Source of the DNA: UBA11606 sp039815945
GTDB taxonomy: Bacteria > Actinomycetota > Acidimicrobiia > Acidimicrobiales > Aldehydirespiratoraceae
Reading direction: 5' to 3'
Length of the DNA stretch: 7,531 nucleotides
Assembly (NCBI GenBank): GCA_039815945.1
Contig: JBCBYI010000197.1
Span: 1-7,531 of the forward strand
The position numbers and the translations under genes are program-made. The notes beneath the pieces were generated by a model. The model was not told where the DNA came from. It searched no databases and was given only the letters and a program-made list of their open reading frames with translations. Of this stretch, positions 6,446-7,531 are shown one piece after another; position 1 is the first letter of the stretch, and each line of letters opens with the position of its first letter.

Positions 6446-7531
6446 ATGAGTCCCGAACCCACCGGCATCAACGCCGCCAACGTCACCGCCTGGATGGCCG
6501 ACCGCATCCCCGACCTCGCCGGGCCGCTCGACTTCGAGCTCATCACCGGCGGCGCGTCGAACCTGACCTTCCGAGTGACCGACACCGCCGACGGCACCTG
6601 GGTCCTGCGTCGACCGCCGACCGGTCACGTGCTCGCGTCGGCTCACGACATGTCGCGTGAACACCGCATCATCGCCGCCCTCGCCGACACCAACGTTCCG
6701 GTGCCGCCTGCGGTCGGGCTGTGCCAGGACGACGAGGTCAACGGCGCCGACTTCTACGTGATGGGCTTCGTCGACGGCCGGATCGTCTTCAACTTCGAGG
6801 ACGGCCTCGCCTATCCCGAGGACATGCGGGCCGGTCTCACCGAGTCGCTCGTCGACACCCTCGTCGACCTGCACGCCCTGGATCCCGCCGCGGTCGGGCT
6901 CGGCGATCTCGGCAAGACCGAGGACTACTGTGCCCGCCAGCTCCGCCGGTGGAAGCGCCAGATCGACGAGGGATCCGACCGGGATCTTCCGTTGTTCCAC
7001 GACCTGCACGCCCGCCTCTCCGCCGGCATCCCCGACCAGCAGGGCGCCGGCATCGTGCATGGTGACTATCGCCTCGACAACTGCATGGCCGGCCACGACG
7101 GCACCATCGCCGCAGTGCTCGACTGGGAGCTCTGCACGCTGGGCGACGTGCTGGCCGACCTCGGCGGGATGGTGATGTGGTGGGGCGACGACCCCGACGC
7201 CCGCGGCCGACTCGGTGATGTGCCGACCAAAGCCCCCGGCTTCGGCACGTCCGACGACGTGATCGCCCGCTACACCGAACGCAGCGACCGCGACCTGTCG
7301 AACCTGCCCTGGTACGTCGCCTTCCAGCACTGGCGCCTCGCCGCCATCAGCGAGGGCGTGCGAGTGCGCTACGCCGCCGGCGCCATGGGCGACCAGGAGG
7401 GCACCGCTGACGGCGACGCCCGCGACGGCATCAACTACCTGCTGTCGGGCGCCGAGAAGTGGCTCGCCCGGGCCGGAGGCCCGGGCGAGACGACGATTGG
7501 GTTGTGGAAGCCGGCTCAGCCGAGCGCGGCG
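6446..7531 (+). CDS. APH-fold phosphotransferase, ACAD10/11 kinase-domain-like; 3' end outside window
   Basis: The frame is open from the ATG at 6446 to the last base without a stop (362 codons). The family is usually about 340-360 residues, so the true stop should lie just beyond the edge. The N-lobe has the nucleotide-binding segment ITGGASNLTFRV and then WVLRRPPTGHVLASAHDMSR, a signature of the ACAD10/ACAD11 N-terminal-like branch of the aminoglycoside phosphotransferase superfamily, followed by VPVPPAVGLCQDD and FYVMGFVDGRI. The catalytic loop is HGDYRLDN (residues 205-212, Asp207) and the metal-binding motif is LDWE (Asp226), so it looks active. The likely role is ATP-dependent phosphorylation of a small molecule or acyl-CoA, not antibiotic resistance. 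Mammalian ACAD10/11 kinase domains are known to phosphorylate hydroxyacyl-CoA; extending that here is inference. It starts 25 bases after the F420-type oxidoreductase stop with no strong Shine-Dalgarno and is likely co-transcribed. Confidence 0.9.
   Translation, partial: MSPEPTGINAANVTAWMADRIPDLAGPLDFELITGGASNLTFRVTDTADGTWVLRRPPTGHVLASAHDMSREHRIIAALADTNVPVPPAVGLCQDDEVNGADFYVMGFVDGRIVFNFEDGLAYPEDMRAGLTESLVDTLVDLHALDPAAVGLGDLGKTEDYCARQLRRWKRQIDEGSDRDLPLFHDLHARLSAGIPDQQGAGIVHGDYRLDNCMAGHDGTIAAVLDWELCTLGDVLADLGGMVMWWGDDPDARGRLGDVPTKAPGFGTSDDVIARYTERSDRDLSNLPWYVAFQHWRLAAISEGVRVRYAAGAMGDQEGTADGDARDGINYLLSGAEKWLARAGGPGETTIGLWKPAQPSAA
7463..7489 (+). repeat. Perfect 12-bp inverted repeat with 3-base loop inside the phosphotransferase gene
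   Basis: CTCGCCCGGGCC (7463-7474), loop GGA, then GGCCCGGGCGAG (7478-7489) form an uninterrupted 12-bp, almost all G/C stem. It encodes LARAGGPGE near the C-terminus of the phosphotransferase. No T-run follows, so it is not a standard intrinsic terminator. It could be a stem-loop affecting mRNA decay or ribosome passage, or a by-product of GC-rich codons. Confidence 0.6.

Noticed and set aside
6218..7330. Antisense open frame (370 codons) opposite the phosphotransferase
   Set aside because: Low-complexity Gly/Val/Arg protein without motifs. The + strand encodes HGDYRLDN and LDWE in a continuous family-like protein.
6446..7531. Antibiotic-resistance (aminoglycoside) phosphotransferase
   Set aside because: The APH fold is shared, but the LRRPPTGHVLASAHDM signature and the catabolic neighbours point to the ACAD10/11-like branch, not a resistance enzyme.

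Overview
The window is GC-rich bacterial DNA with densely packed genes, strong G/C preference at third codon positions and almost no intergenic space. It carries a conservon (cvnABCD-type operon) and an F420-type luciferase-like oxidoreductase, a combination typical of Actinobacteria. The style resembles Acidimicrobiia (Ilumatobacter-like) at least as much as Streptomyces, but the lineage is an inference from gene content and cannot be fixed without a search.

Bases 2-3885 (+ strand) hold a tightly coupled four-gene conservon. It comprises an atypical membrane sensor histidine kinase (cvnA, 5' end outside the window), a roadblock/LC7 protein (cvnB), a DUF742 winged-helix-like protein (cvnC) and a Ras-like small GTPase (cvnD). 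The junctions are a 4-nt ATGA overlap, a 2-nt gap and a 20-nt overlap, so the genes are almost certainly co-transcribed and translationally coupled. By family knowledge the products form a membrane-associated signalling complex that resembles eukaryotic G-protein systems. The kinase has a Cache-like sensor region and an unusual Pro-Gln repeat tail. No response regulator and no cvnE-type cytochrome P450 is present in the window.

Bases 3887-5479 (- strand) encode a Baeyer-Villiger-type flavin monooxygenase that converges on cvnD with one base between the two stop codons. A perfect 14-bp palindrome spans both stops. Its start faces a 53-bp divergent intergenic region (5480-5532). From there a + strand pair runs rightward: an LLM-class F420-dependent oxidoreductase (5533-6420) and, 25 bp later, an ACAD10/11-like APH-fold phosphotransferase (from 6446), still open at the right edge after 362 codons. 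This second half looks like a catabolic or oxidative module: ketone to ester/lactone oxidation, an F420-linked redox step, and a small-molecule or acyl-CoA kinase. The shared pathway is inferred, not shown.

I saw no tRNA, rRNA, CRISPR array, insertion sequence or attachment site. The non-coding DNA is limited to the short gaps at 5480-5532 and 6421-6445 and a few bases elsewhere; no gene-free stretch exceeds 60 bases.
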